The notes under the pieces are model-generated. The model did not search any database. It had not been told where the DNA came from and saw only the letters and a list, made by a program, of their open reading frames with translations. Made by a program: the position numbers and the translations under genes. A stretch of DNA of 64,000 bases from Ahaetulla prasina (taxonomy: Eukaryota; Chordata; Lepidosauria; Squamata; Colubridae), in NCBI RefSeq assembly GCF_028640845.1, contig NC_080546.1, forward strand, positions 18,449,020 through 18,513,019, in the 5' to 3' direction. Positions 41,454-52,574 of this stretch are shown piece by piece. Every line of letters begins with the position of its first letter. Position 1 is the first letter of the stretch.

Positions 41454-41502
41454 TCTGCTTCCCTTCATTCAGCTATAGTATTGATGAATGAAGGGAAGCA
41501 GA
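41454..41502. repeat. 17-bp-stem hairpin
   Basis: TCTGCTTCCCTTCATTC and its exact complement are separated by 15 bases. Confidence 0.9.
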
Positions 41503-41934
41503 AGGGAAGCATTAAAATAAACCTTGAATGGTCTAATTTTTTTTTTATATGAAAATTATTGCTCCAGACAGGATGTTAGGCTTGTTTATAGCCATAAGAA
41601 ACAACAAATGAAGATAAATGCTAAATATCGTATTCAATCATTGTCTTTCTTATCTCTCAACCATCCAGTGAAATATAGCAGGAATAATGTACCTCTAGCA
41701 GACTTGCTGCACTTAGTATATAAAATTGTTAGTGTATAAATTGTGATCCGTTCATAAGTTGTCCCTCTATGCTTCTACTGAAAAGTGGAGAAATATTGTC
41801 CCTGAAAAAATGTTAATAGTTCATATGGGGGAAAAAAAGAAAAGAAAGTGGTTGCATCTTTTTCTTCCCTGTTAAGATAATCTGGGTTCACAACCAAGGT
41901 TGTGGACTGTTGAGCAGAGCACCCTACTCATGAA
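41503..41934. other. no recognised feature
   Basis: AT-rich sequence. No gene was identified. Confidence 0.4.
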
Positions 41935-42428
41935 AATGACTGAGACTGGTTGTATACAATAACAGTCACTTGCAGACAAACTGGGGTTTGATATTCCTTT
42001 ACTTTTAGGGAAAAGGCAAAGTCATAGTCCAAAAACAATTCCAGGTCATACACATATAAAGTCAGTCTTCTTACCAATGTAGACTTGCAAAAACAAACAA
42101 GGTCTTCTTTCAGTTCAGTTCAGTTCAATACACAACAGTCAGTATCTTGAGGAATCAGTAACTAGCCTTGATCAAGCAACGATCATAAAGCTCAAATACA
42201 CAGTTGCAGCATGTCATCAGGTTACAATGCTGTAGCCTCTCTGTAAATTCCCCACAAGCTATAATTTAATAGTCCTTTTATACATTGGCTACAGAGCTCA
42301 ACCAATCAGGATGCTTGCATGATGCAGCACAGCCTTAAAGCAATATCATGCCTTTCTTACTGCAAACATACATAGTTAATTTATATATTGCCTGGCCAAC
42401 TAGTTAGGCAAATAACAATTTCCTGACA
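41935..42428 (-). mobile_element. probable solo LTR (minus)
   Basis: On the minus strand it begins TGTCAGGAAATTGTTATTTG and has CCAAT boxes (TGATTGGTTGAGC) and a TATA box (ATGTATAAAAGG, about 42,280). The other end near TGTATACAATAACAG is uncertain. Confidence 0.55.
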
Positions 42429-42756
42429 TTCCCCGTAGGGCAAAGAAAGATTTGGTCAATGGCGTATTGATTTGGGAAATGATTGAGAGTGTGAAGCCAA
42501 AATGGTTTCACTGCTGGTGGCATTTCCTTAATCAAAGCTGTAACATCCATGCAAGTTTATAAACAAAAGATCTTACAGATGTGTGTAGCATGACATTTTG
42601 GATTTCGGTGTAACAAAATAATTATTTTTTATTTATTTATTTTTATTTATTTTTGTCAATCATATATAAGATACCAGGTAAAAGTATAAATGTAATTTGG
42701 ATACATGAAAAGAGTAAGTTAAAAAAAGGAGTATTAGGACAGGGACAGTAGGTTGC

Positions 42757-42880
42757 GCTTAGGCACGCCCCTTACAGATTTCTTAGGAACGGGGTGAGCT
42801 TAGGCACGCCCCTTACAGATTTCTTAGGAACGGGGTGAGCTTAGGCACGCCCCTTACAGATTTCTTAGGAACGGGGTGAG
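42757..42880. repeat. 41-bp tandem repeat, 3 copies
   Basis: GCTTAGGCACGCCCCTTACA through AGGAACGGGGTGA is repeated three times identically inside the LINE 3' UTR. Confidence 0.95.
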
Positions 42881-42985
42881 GTCAACAATAGACAGTTTAA
42901 GCTTAAAGTTTTGGGGGTTTGGGGAAGAAACTACAAAGTCAGGGAGTGCATTCCAGGCATTTGACCACTCTGTTACTGGTCATAT

Positions 42986-43561
42986 TGTTGTGTCTCGCCC
43001 GCCACCCTCTCCGCAGCCGGGCCCCTCCCATCTCCTGTTATCTCAGCCAGAGACTGATAATGCAGACGAAGGGCCTGGCATGCCTCCAGCCCCCAGTCCT
43101 GGCACCATGCCTGGACAGACCGAGCAGGACGAATGGCCTGGCATGCCTCTGGCCCCCGGTCCTGGCACCATGCTTGGATAAACCGAGCAAATAAACCCCT
43201 CCCCCACAGCATGTGAACATGAAGAACCTGAAGCAGTCATGAGCTGGAATTGCCGACAGCTGGAGGGTGGATGGATCCACACTTCCGGAGAATGGAGAGG
43301 TGACATCAGCAAAAGGAAGGGAGGGGCAGGCCTGGATAAGTGCTGAGTCATGGAGCCACACCCCATGGCCTATATAAAGGATCTGCTTTCTGGCATTCTT
43401 TGAGTCAGGCAAAGTCTAATTTGGATTGCTGAAGTCACATCTTGGAGTCCTGCCTGCCCTGAGAACTCTGACAGAACTTTGGCAAAACTGCAGAGGCTCT
43501 GTGGCCATGCTTGATACAGACTTCCCCGACCCGGCCGTCAGAGGAGGAGTGGGACACGACA
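42986..43561 (+). mobile_element. solo LTR, family LTR-B (plus), 5-bp TSD
   Basis: From TGTTGTGTCTCGCCC to GAGTGGGACACGACA (576 bp) with identical duplications CATAT (42,981-42,985; 43,562-43,566). The TATA box GCCTATATAAAGG lies at about 43,369. Two copies of a CCTGGCATGCCTC unit (43,075 and 43,136) correspond to the triplicated unit of the 21,859 copy. Confidence 0.9.
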
Positions 43562-43810
43562 CATATTTTCTGCAGTCGAGTTTGGAGTGGTTTACCTTGA
43601 GTTTGTAGCTATTATTTACTCCTGTATTGTTGTGGCTGAAGCTGAAGTAGTCACTGACAGGTAGGACATTGTGGTAGATAATTTTATGTACTATGCTTCG
43701 GTCGGATTGAAGTCTGTGTAGTAATGCAAAAGAGTAAATTTTAAAAATTTAGGATGGTTTCAGCACACGATGGTCAATACGGCATTTGCTTGGTTTCTGT
43801 CCATTAGTGT

Positions 43811-43817
43811 GTGTGAA

Positions 43818-43864
<47 letters not shown>
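43811..43864. repeat. (GT)n(GA)n microsatellite
   Basis: A GT run switching to a GA run. Confidence 0.97.
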
Positions 43865-43865
43865 T

Positions 43866-44109
43866 CAGAGGTGCGTTTCACATAATTTTACCACTGGTTC
43901 GCCGTGCACTGAAAATGTGAGCATGCTCGCACCTTCCAAGCATGTGTGTGGCCTTCCATGCATGCGCTTTCCTCACATGTGCAGCTTGCATGCATGCGTG
44001 GGACTTAGAAAACATGGCTAAATAGGATGGCATAGCGCCGGGATGGGTGGGCAGGGGTTGCCACTACCGGTTCATCCGAACCGGTCCAAACTGGCTGAAT
44101 ACCACCACC
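43866..44109. mobile_element. hAT-like MITE
   Basis: Left end ATCAGAGGTGCGTTTCAC, right end GGCTGAATACCACCACCG. The interior is rich in GCATGC steps. Flanks are not clear, partly because the left flank is a microsatellite. Confidence 0.65.
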
Positions 44110-45051
44110 GTGTGTCATATATATTTGCAGCCAGCCCAGTTCCCATCGAAGTAACCCCTCAGACCAGAATTCAAAGGTGTTTGTTTTAACATTAAGATTG
44201 CATCAGTACATACCATGAAATCGAATATGAAGGAAGGAACTTTGCCACGGTACCTGGAGTGTTTATGCACTGGGGCAGCTCCTTTGTCGTCTGTCATGGC
44301 ACCTTTGATGTGTTAAGATTTATAGAACTGACAAGAACAAGTTAGATTATTAGCGCAGAGGACAGAGGCTGTGTAATAGCTCAATTGCCTTTCAAAATGA
44401 CATTGAAAGAGGTGATAAAATATTAAAATGGGTCAATTCAAAGGAAGTAACAAGTAAGGCAGACACTGATGTATAGTGGAGTAAGGAGGGTGCTAAATTC
44501 TCCGCTGAATATGCATGCGGCTGGCTTTTTTTGCTTAAATGTCCCTTTGCTATGTCCCTTCCTTCTGGAGGTTAGAAATAAACATCTATAATGTGTCTCT
44601 TTTAAACAGCAAATGATATAGTAAAACTAAGGCTGAACTATAGGAATTCATAATGCACTTTTATAATTGAACAGGTCTGTGCATTACCTTCCCCACAATC
44701 AAGCAACTCTTTCGTGCATATAAGCAATTAGCTGTCCCAGGGACAGGTTCTGTCTTAGACTTTCATGTGACATGCCAGCTTTGTTTTCCCTTCTGAAACG
44801 TAGGGGAATTTTCCCTATGGGAGGAGAGTCGCCAAATTCATTCTGTAAGTGAACAGAGTTGAGATGCAACGTTATCACTTTGTCTTGTCATTTGTGAGCT
44901 GTAGGCCCTAGTCATCACATGGTCACTAGAGCAATACACTTCTTCTTCTTCTTTAATGAATCAAGACTGGCTTCTCAGATTGTATTATAAAAGAACAAGG
45001 TATTGGGGAATGATAGCGGCTGAGTGGTTGAAAGCATGATCTTGCTCTTTG
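44110..45051. other. no recognised feature
   Basis: Unique-looking sequence with a small CTT run (44,939-44,952). No gene was identified. Confidence 0.4.
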
Positions 45052-45064
45052 AGAGAGAGAGAGC

Positions 45065-45095
<31 letters not shown>
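45052..45095. repeat. (GA)n microsatellite
   Basis: GA run with a few interruptions. Confidence 0.95.
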
Positions 45096-45179
45096 TAAAT
45101 TAGATTTCTCTTTTTGATCAAAGGTTGAGGTTTTTTGGATGTTTTTGGTTCTTTGGATTTGTTACGTTTGATTTCTTAT

Positions 45180-45605
45180 TTAGATGTTCTGCTGTATTAT
45201 TGGAGAAAAAATGGAGTAGAAATTATTTAGATGTTCTATTGTATTATTGGAGAACGAATGGAGTAGGAATTATTTAGATGTTCTATTGCATTATTGGAGA
45301 AGGAATGGAGTAGGGGTTATTTAGATGTTCTATTGTATTATTGGAGAAGGAATGGAGTAGGAATTATTTAGATGTTCTATTGTATTATTGGAGAACGAAT
45401 GGAGTAGGGATTATTTAGATGTTCTATTGTATTATTGGAGAAGGAATGGAGTAGGGGTTATTTAGATGTTCTATTGTATTATTGGAGAATGAATGGAGTA
45501 GAAATTATTTAGATGTTCTATTGTATTATTGGAGAAGGAATGGAGTAGGGATTATTTTAGATGTTCTATTGTATTATTGGAGAAGGAATGGAATAGGGAT
45601 TATTT
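45180..45605. repeat. 47-bp minisatellite, about 9 copies
   Basis: The unit contains TAGATGTTCTATTGTATTAT and GAATGGAGTAGG. Nine copies differ at a few positions (AAGG, AACG, AATG variants), giving a higher-order mosaic. Confidence 0.95.
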
Positions 45606-46433
45606 TGAATTTGCACATATTTCTAAAGTTTCATAAGACATTTCTGATACATTAAAAACAAAGGAAGGTAATATTGTGCCAGCGTTTTGACTTATAAAAT
45701 ACAGGTGGGCAATAGCTCTCGATATTTTAATTAGAGTTTTCTTCAACTTTATTGAAGATGATTTTCCTTTTATTTATTTAATGCTTGTCTGTCAAGCCCA
45801 GCACTAAAAAAATGTGTGAATTCTTTGCCTGACTAATTTATCTACATTAGTCCTAAACACATCCCTAAATTTTAATATCATATATGGATTCTTTTAGATT
45901 AATTATCTATTGTGGAACTAGTCTCCTTGTTACACCTCTTGTCAGATAATGGGAAAATTCCTGCATTGTTTTTAGAATGCAACAGTAATAATTATTCATA
46001 TAGGAAACCCAGCAGCTGGCACATACATTAGCATTCATTATTTTTACTTTGCACAACAGGTACTTGAAGATGTGAAATCTGAGACACAAATTTAACAACA
46101 TATACAATGTATTGTTTTCTGCAATACGGGTTATACATTTGTTCACAATTATAACTGAATGATAGTCTCTCACATGGGCTGGAAAAATATTGCCCTTCAC
46201 TTCGCTTTAAAACATAGATTAACCTTTGGTATTTTCATTATTTCCAGTTAATTTTTTTAAAAAAAATCTGTACAGCAGTGTGATGGCTTTTCTTTCTGAA
46301 CGAACTGAAGAAAATATTTGACTGTCCCCATGTTATATGCACTGGACCTAATAGTGATTAGTTTTTTAAAAATCATTAATTAAATAAACAGGAGCAGCGT
46401 GGGGTATTACATTCTATTTTCATTGTCTAATTT
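45606..46433. other. no recognised feature
   Basis: AT-rich sequence. No gene was identified. Confidence 0.4.
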
Positions 46434-47064
46434 GTTCCTGAAAAGATTGAAGACTTTAGTGGGTTTGGAAACAGAGGCTCTAAGACCTCTGTTCCAAGCT
46501 GGGAGAAAGGCACTGGAGACAAAATGGAGGCTGGAGGTTGATGGGAAAGATGGTTTAATAATGAAGCAGAAGCCCCTGGGTGGTTCTGGGCAGCTGACCA
46601 TATGGAGTTGAGAGTGGGGGGTATTTATGCCTTCTCTTGGGCTTTGCACTTGAGCTTCCTGTTCCTGTGCAAGAACATGTATTCTATTGGCTGTTGTCAA
46701 ACTCCCATGGTTCCATATAGGGGTTATGTTTGCCTGAGTTAAGTTTGGCTGAAGTTTCAGAGGGTAATGCAATGAAGAGGCTCGTATTCTGAAAGAATGT
46801 TGGGCAATTCCTATTGTGTCTTAATGGCTTTCTTCCTGTTTTGGCTCTGGTGAGGGTATTTGCTTATGAATAGAGCTATCTACCTCTTTATCTCTTAAGT
46901 GCTGACATCTGCTGAGGACTATTAAGAAAGGGTGGACTGCTTTCTCCCTCTTAAAAAACATGTTTCTCAATTTCTCATCCAGGGAAATATAATATTCTGC
47001 CTTTTTAAATATTTCTCAAAATATTTCACTCTTCTAGGAGAAGGGTAGGTGCTAACTTTCTACA
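46434..47064 (-). mobile_element. LTR, family LTR-A (minus), diverged
   Basis: It contains GAAAGATGGTTTAATAATGA and the typical end ATTCTGCCTTTTTAAATATT to CTAACTTTCTACA. Longer than the other copies. The left boundary is approximate. Confidence 0.6.
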
Positions 47065-47299
47065 CCTGCCTTTCTCTTTCCTCCTCCCAAGTTCATTGAT
47101 GTTATTGTTTCATAATCTGATCATACTTAATATGATCAGATCATGAAATTTAGCATTCTTAAGTACTCATACGTAGTATTCTTCCAAATATTTCAAATTA
47201 TTTGAACAACTGAAAGGAGAAGAAAATTGAAGGAAGTGCAGGTTTTAAGAGATTAAGGACATAACTGACTAATAATGCAATTATAAGTCTGTTGGGTCT
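47065..47299. other. no recognised feature
   Basis: A short palindromic stretch CTGATCATACTTAATATGATCAG lies at about 47,118-47,140 (ATCTGATCATA and complement). Nothing else is recognised. Confidence 0.4.
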
Positions 47300-47560
47300 G
47301 ATCAAAAGATGGAGGGCCCTTGATGCTCTCTGAGCTTAGTTGTTTTCTTGTAGATGTTTCATTACTCAAACTAAGGAACATCAACAATGCTGGGAGGGAG
47401 TGGAGTTTCTTCTCAATTTGTATTTTAATGTCCTGTTAGTGTTGGTAGGACTGGTATTGGTGGTTTCTTGGTTGGGCTGTTGTTTACTCTTAGCTTATTT
47501 GGCATTTCCTTGATTGGGGTATGTTTCTTCACTATCACAATCACATTCTTCCGAGAAGTT
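47300..47560 (-). mobile_element. Penelope-like or unclassified repeat, decayed copy
   Basis: Same family as 38,383-38,615 (TTGATGCTCTCTGAGCTTAG; CATTTCCTTGATTGGGGTA). The hammerhead-like core at 47,351-47,390 is mutated (TTGTTGA in place of CTGATGA). Confidence 0.5.
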
Positions 47561-47621
47561 GACCAATTGTTCACCAGCAACTGGCCTTTAGATGCATGCT
47601 ATCTCTATTATGGAAATAATA

Positions 47622-47850
47622 TAGAATAGAATAGAATAGATTTTTTTTATTGGCCAAGTGTGATTGGACACACAAGGAATTTGTCTTTGGTACATATGCT
47701 GTCAGTGTACATGAAAGAAAAGATACGTTCATCAAGAAGTCTAAGGTACAACACTTAATGATAGTCATAGAGTACAAATAAGCAATCAGGAAACAATATC
47801 AATATAAATCGTAAGGATACAAGCAACAAAGTTACAGTCATACATACATC
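47622..47850 (-). mobile_element. CR1-L3-like LINE 3' end
   Basis: A short GAATA run leads into TTATTGGCCAAGTGTGATTG and the 3' UTR. Only the last about 230 bp remain. Confidence 0.75.
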
Positions 47851-48670
47851 TTCACTTTTTGCGTTGATCGTGCATACATAAGAAATCACAATAACATGTG
47901 TGGAACATCTGTAAATTATCCCCAGAACTTACTAATGCTTGCTTTACTGTCTTACATTCTTTCATATCTTCTAATAGAGTCCCCTCCAGAACATTTTCAG
48001 AATTTCGCTAAGTTTTTAAAATAGGAAATGGGCTGAGTGCAGTGGATATTGTCTTCTTAATTCCCCAGAAATGGTTGTTAGCTCTGTTCTGATGTTCTGG
48101 AAAAATGCGGTGGGCCGCATTTACTTATACAGTTTAGATCACTTGATTGTTGTCCAGACCAACTAATCCGTTTCTGGTTGAAGACCACTTGATTGATGGC
48201 TATGGATCATAATTTACCGTGCCATACAGGTTGGTTGGTAATATTATATGACTTCCCATTCTAGGACTGAGAAACAGGGACTGGACCAAAGTCAGCTTCT
48301 GTGCCTAAGAATTGATTGAATTAAAAAACAACAGCTCCCATTTCCACCCTCTTTAGAACTGTGCTTGATTATTTATCCAAAGCTAATACACATATATATT
48401 TTTTCCTTTCTCCTTTTCTGCCACCGTTCATTGGAAAATAGTTCCATTAATTAGTGGCAGAGTTCAGATCATTGTTTGTGGAGATTTTTCTTAATTGCAT
48501 ACTCAGGCCTGCCCACTTTCCTAGATGGTGACATTTATGAATTTATTCACTGAAATTGCCACATATCAGCTCATCCATGGAAATGCATTGTGTCGGAAAC
48601 ACAGCTGCATTATGATTTCTAATAATACATGTTAATTGATAAATGATAGGCGTGATCTCTTGCTTGCTCC
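47851..48670. other. no recognised feature
   Basis: No gene or repeat ends were identified. Confidence 0.4.
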
Positions 48671-49580
48671 TTATTATATTTCCGTATCTCAAGCTGTGGA
48701 AATATCTGGGTTGGTGGGGGTTTTTTGGTGGAAACATGATGTAGTGCAAGGGAAAGAGAATATACATGCAAATAAATAAAGGGCTCATTTTGAGCACTAA
48801 TTCATAGACTGCAAGCTATGTAAAAACTATATAATTAACCATAGTCAATTTCAGATAACTATACTTTGATTTGGGCTTTAAGACTCCCCATATTTTATTT
48901 AGTAAAATATTTCTAATGTGGTTTCTCATTTAAAGGGTGGCTTTTATTATATTTCAACAGACCATTCTTCGTCAAATATTTATCAGGAATTGGAATGCAC
49001 AAAAAGTTCTCTGGAAGTGAAATCAAATTCTTTAGAAATCGGGTTTTACAACTTTGTATTGTCACGGAAAAAATGCTGGAATTCAGCTTCTCTGCCATTT
49101 TTTGATATAAAGGATGCATGGAATAAATCTCTCATATATACGGATATGTTTAAATGAGAACATTAAGCTATCCTTGGCCCAAATTATTTAGAAATTTCAA
49201 ATGTAAAACTAAATATAATTAACCATAGTCAATTTCAGATAACTATACTTTGATTTGGGCTTTAAGACTCCCATATTTTATTTAGTAAAATATTTCTAAT
49301 GTGGTTTCTCATTTAAAGGGTGGCTTTTATTATATTTCCGTATCTCAAGCTGTGGAAATATCTGGGTTGGTGGGGGTTTTGGTGGAAACATGATGTAGTG
49401 CAAGGAAAGAGAATATACATGCAAATAAATAAATAAATAAAGGGCTCATTTTGAGCACTAATTCATAGACTGCAAGCTATGTAAAACTATATAATTAACC
49501 ATAGTCAATTTCAGATAACTATACTTTGATTTGGGCTTTAAGACTCCCATATTTTATTTAGTAAAATATTTCTAATGTGG
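48671..49580. repeat. complex local triplication
   Basis: The block from CCGTATCTCAAGCTGTGG to AAATATTTCTAATGTGG occurs at 48,680-48,919 and 49,339-49,578. Its second half occurs a third time at about 49,213-49,307, with the downstream ACTCATTTAAAGGGTGG-like extension (TTTCTCATTTAAAGGGTGG) present twice (48,920; 49,308). The switch back to block start happens at TTATTATATTT, present at both source sites. Confidence 0.9.
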
Positions 49581-49860
49581 AGTCTGCTACTAAGATGCAC
49601 AGACTCCAGTTTTTATTCTTTACCAGCTCTACAATATTTATTAAGAAATTGATTGTTACACATATGCTTCATTATGTGGACAATTCCTTTAAATAAATTA
49701 ATCCAAAGATAACATGAGGTTTACATGGTGACAGGGATTTTCTGACTAGTTTTGATGCTGCACTAATGTTCTGGTTTCTTCATTCGAGCGATCCCTACAC
49801 TTTTCATAAAGAGACATATACTGGATAAATGGATAGAAAGTCTCCATGTGAGTCCTGGAG
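49581..49860. other. no recognised feature
   Basis: No gene or repeat ends were identified. Confidence 0.4.
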
Positions 49861-50112
49861 TCAACACATTTCCCAACATGCAGAGAAGAGCAACAAAGAT
49901 GATTAGGGGGCTGGAAGCAAAAACATATGAAAAAGGGTTGGAGGAATTGGGTATGTCTAGTCTAGTGAAAAGAAGGACTAGCGTGACATGATAGCAGTGT
50001 TCCAATATTTGAGGGGTGGCCACAAAAAAGAGGGGGTCAACCTATTCTCCAAAGCCCCTGACGGAAGGACAAGAAGCAATGGGTGGAAAGGAATCAAAGA
50101 GAGAGTCAATCT

Positions 50113-50397
50113 AGAACTAAGGAGAAATTTCCTGAGTGTTAGAACTAAGGAGAAATTTCCTGAGAGTTAGAACTAAGGAGAAATTTCCTGAGAGTTAGAA
50201 CTAAGGAGAAATTTCCTGAGAGTTAGAACTAAGGAGAAATTTCCTGAGAGTTAGAACTAAGGAGAAATTTCCTGAGAGTTAGAATTAAGGAGAAATTTCC
50301 TGAGAGTTAGAACTAAGGAGAAATTTCCTGAGTGTTAGAACTAAGGAGAAATTTCCTGAGAGTTAGAACTAAGGAGAAATTTCCTGAGAGTTAGAAC
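50113..50397. repeat. 28-bp minisatellite, 10 copies
   Basis: Unit AGAACTAAGGAGAAATTTCC plus TGAGAGTT, ten head-to-tail copies with few changes. The unit is native CR1 3' UTR sequence, single-copy elsewhere. Confidence 0.96.
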
Positions 50398-50409
50398 AAT
50401 TATCTAGTG

Positions 50410-50800
50410 CAGTGATGGCTAACCTTTTCTGGACTGAGTGGCCAAAGCACGCACATGTGCCCGAACCACCAAAATGCAATATGTGCACAGCCCCATGCAG
50501 CCCCCGCATGCATGCACATGCAGCCCCCGCATGCGCCCCACCCCCACACATGTGCATGCGCACCCTGCATGTGCCCACCCTGTGCAAGCGTGTGCGGCCC
50601 CCCACACTTGCCCACCCCCTGCGCATGTGCCCCCCTGCACATGCCCCACTCCCGCGCATGCGTGGCAGAGACCCAAAGATTAGCCATCCGGTGGGAGGCA
50701 CGCATGCAAGCACAGCAGAACTGAACTGGGGCCTCGCGTGCCCACAAAGAGAGCGCTGCGTCCCAACTCTGGCACGCGTGCCATAGGTTCGCCATCACGG
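50410..50800. mobile_element. GTGATGGCG-family hAT MITE, long form, 8-bp TSD
   Basis: Ends CAGTGATGGCTAACC and GGTTCGCCATCACGG with identical flanks ATCTAGTG (50,402-50,409; 50,801-50,808). The interior has many GCATGTGCCC/GCGCATG units, giving long spurious frames on both strands. Confidence 0.92.
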
Positions 50801-50969
50801 ATCTAGTGGAACAGCTTCCTTTCAGAAGTTGTGAATGCTTCAACACCAGAAGTTTTTAAGAAGAGATTGGACAACCATTTGTCTGAATGGTTTTCCTGTT
50901 TGAGCAGGGGAGTGGGGGGGGGGTGGACCAGAAGACCTCCAATGTCCCTTCACTATTCTGTTATTCTGT

Positions 50970-52160
50970 TAAATTTCTTGCCATCCTCTTTGCTATCTGA
51001 TTTTTAAACATCATTTTGATTAAGGAAAAGTGAATCAGAAGTTAGCATGCTGCAAAGCCAACTCCCAACCTAGAACTATGCCAAAGAAGTCAAAACTTCG
51101 TGATTTGTTTGCCTTCTAAGTCATGACAGTTTCTGATTGGCCAAACTCACTGTAGAAGCCATTTTGTATGACAAAGCTTAAAATGTATTTTCCAAATTCC
51201 AGATGGGCTTATTGGCTTGCAAAACATTAATGCATTCATAAAACATTGAGGTTATAGTAAACACGATTATCCAAAATGAGAAGGGCCTGACCACGTTCTA
51301 TGTAAAGGAAAATAGTGAAGTTTTATTATGCAGTACAGAAGTCTTCCTACATCCAGTGATGTCTTTCATTGATTTTTTTCTCTCAGAAGGTTAATAATTT
51401 ACTGAATGTAACTGCCCAGCTACATCCACAGTAAGCGATTCTTTGTGCTAAAACAATAGGCGAAAAAGAGAGGAAAGTGGATTTTCTGGTCTTGGAAAAT
51501 GCACCTATTTTAGATCATTTGAGTATTACCTTATTTACATATGAATCTACCTGCTGATTAATTTTCTGTTAATGTAACGGCCATCGCTTCACCCAGTTTA
51601 GCCTATTGATTTCATACCGTATAGTATTTTATACTTCATGGACCTTGCTGTTTGATTGTTTCATTTTAGCTTTTTCTTCCTGGGTAGAAACCACTCACCG
51701 AATGAATGGGATATAATTTCTCTTCTTTGAACAGCCATGATTTCCTCAGTACTGAATGCACCCATCCTGTGACTGCCTTTTCTCTAATATAGGTGCATGT
51801 ATTAGTGTTCAAAGCAGTTAAGTGAAATGCTTTTAATTAAACTTCTCTACGTTTCTCTGAAGGATTCCACAGTAGTGTGCATTGCCTTAGCAAATGTTTC
51901 TTTTGTTTAACTCTGGGCTACAGTCTGAAGCTTGCTTAAAATTGTAGCATTTGGTTATGAATTGTGAAGATCTGTACCCTAATGTGGGATTTGTCAGAAC
52001 TGGACTGCAACTGGACAAAAGTCTAAATGAGTCTTGCGATGTTATCTGGACTAAGTTAGATTCTGTAACTCCTGATGAAGTGGATGCGTTTGTCCTCTGT
52101 TTGCTAGGCCCAGGCTTGCTAAGGTGCTTCAGGAAGCATTGGCACTTTTGAGGGAGCAGG
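50970..52160. other. 1.2 kb without recognised feature
   Basis: Unique-looking sequence. No convincing coding frame or repeat ends were seen. Confidence 0.4.
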
Positions 52161-52345
52161 TGGTTCAGCTCGGGTGGGTTTCAAAAATTTTAGCAAGGGG
52201 GTTCTCTGCCCAATTGCTGGGTGGGCATGGGCATGATGGGCGTAGCTTACTTGGCTTCCTGCACCACGGCGTGGGGGGCGTTTTTGCCCTCCCCAGTCTC
52301 TGGAGGCTGGAAATGGGCCCATTTCCGGACTTCTGGAACTTCTGG

Positions 52346-52523
52346 TGTTAAGTTTGGGCATTAACGAGGCAGGAGACCAGGGTAGTGACAACAGCTCTTT
52401 AATATATGGTGAACCCAGCGACCGGGCTGGGGAAAAACCTCTCCTTATATACAGTTTAACCGGCGGCTTCAACCAATCAGCAACGTGCTTGTTTCCCGCC
52501 AAAACATTTAAAGATACATTACA
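52346..52523 (-). repeat. gypsy 3' LTR
   Basis: TGTTAAGTTTGGGCATTAAC to GATACATTACA on the plus strand. It has a CCAAT motif (CCAATCAGC) and TATATA near 52,445 and differs from the 5' LTR by about five bases. Confidence 0.92.
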
Positions 52524-52538
52524 CTCCTTCCCTCCCAG
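52524..52538 (-). other. polypurine tract of the gypsy element
   Basis: Minus strand GGGAGGGAAGGAG abuts the 3' LTR, the expected plus-strand primer site. Confidence 0.8.
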
Positions 52539-52574
52539 AGAACACTTTACCCATATTTACATGATATTTACATA

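Larger units (their letters stand above)
42620..43740 (-). mobile_element. CR1-group LINE 3' end split by an LTR
   Basis: A (TTTA)n tail, then AGGACAGGGACAGTAGGTTG, then coding remnants (GGAGTGCATTCCAGGCATTT; AGGACATTGTGGTAGATAAT) in minus orientation. The LTR at 42,986-43,561 interrupts it at CATAT. The tail carries a 41-bp triplication. Confidence 0.8.
49861..50965 (+). mobile_element. CR1 LINE 3' region with internal minisatellite and MITE
   Basis: CAGAGAAGAGCAACAAAGAT, ATTTGAGGGGTGGCCAC and TTTTTAAGAAGAGATTGGAC are typical of the CR1 3' region. A 28-bp unit is amplified (50,113-50,397) and a MITE is inserted at 50,410. The 3' end is TTATTCTGTT (about 50,960). Confidence 0.82.

Noticed and set aside
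47351..47390. Hammerhead ribozyme candidate in the second copy of the 38.4-kb repeat
   Set aside because: The core reads TTGTTGA in place of CTGATGA, so essential positions are mutated.
50113..50397. CRISPR-like array of 28-bp repeats
   Set aside because: Units are contiguous with no spacers and the unit is CR1 sequence in a vertebrate genome. It is a minisatellite.
50369..50846. Long His/Cys/Met-rich frames on both strands
   Set aside because: The frames are confined to the CATG-rich interior of a MITE with clear ends and target duplications.
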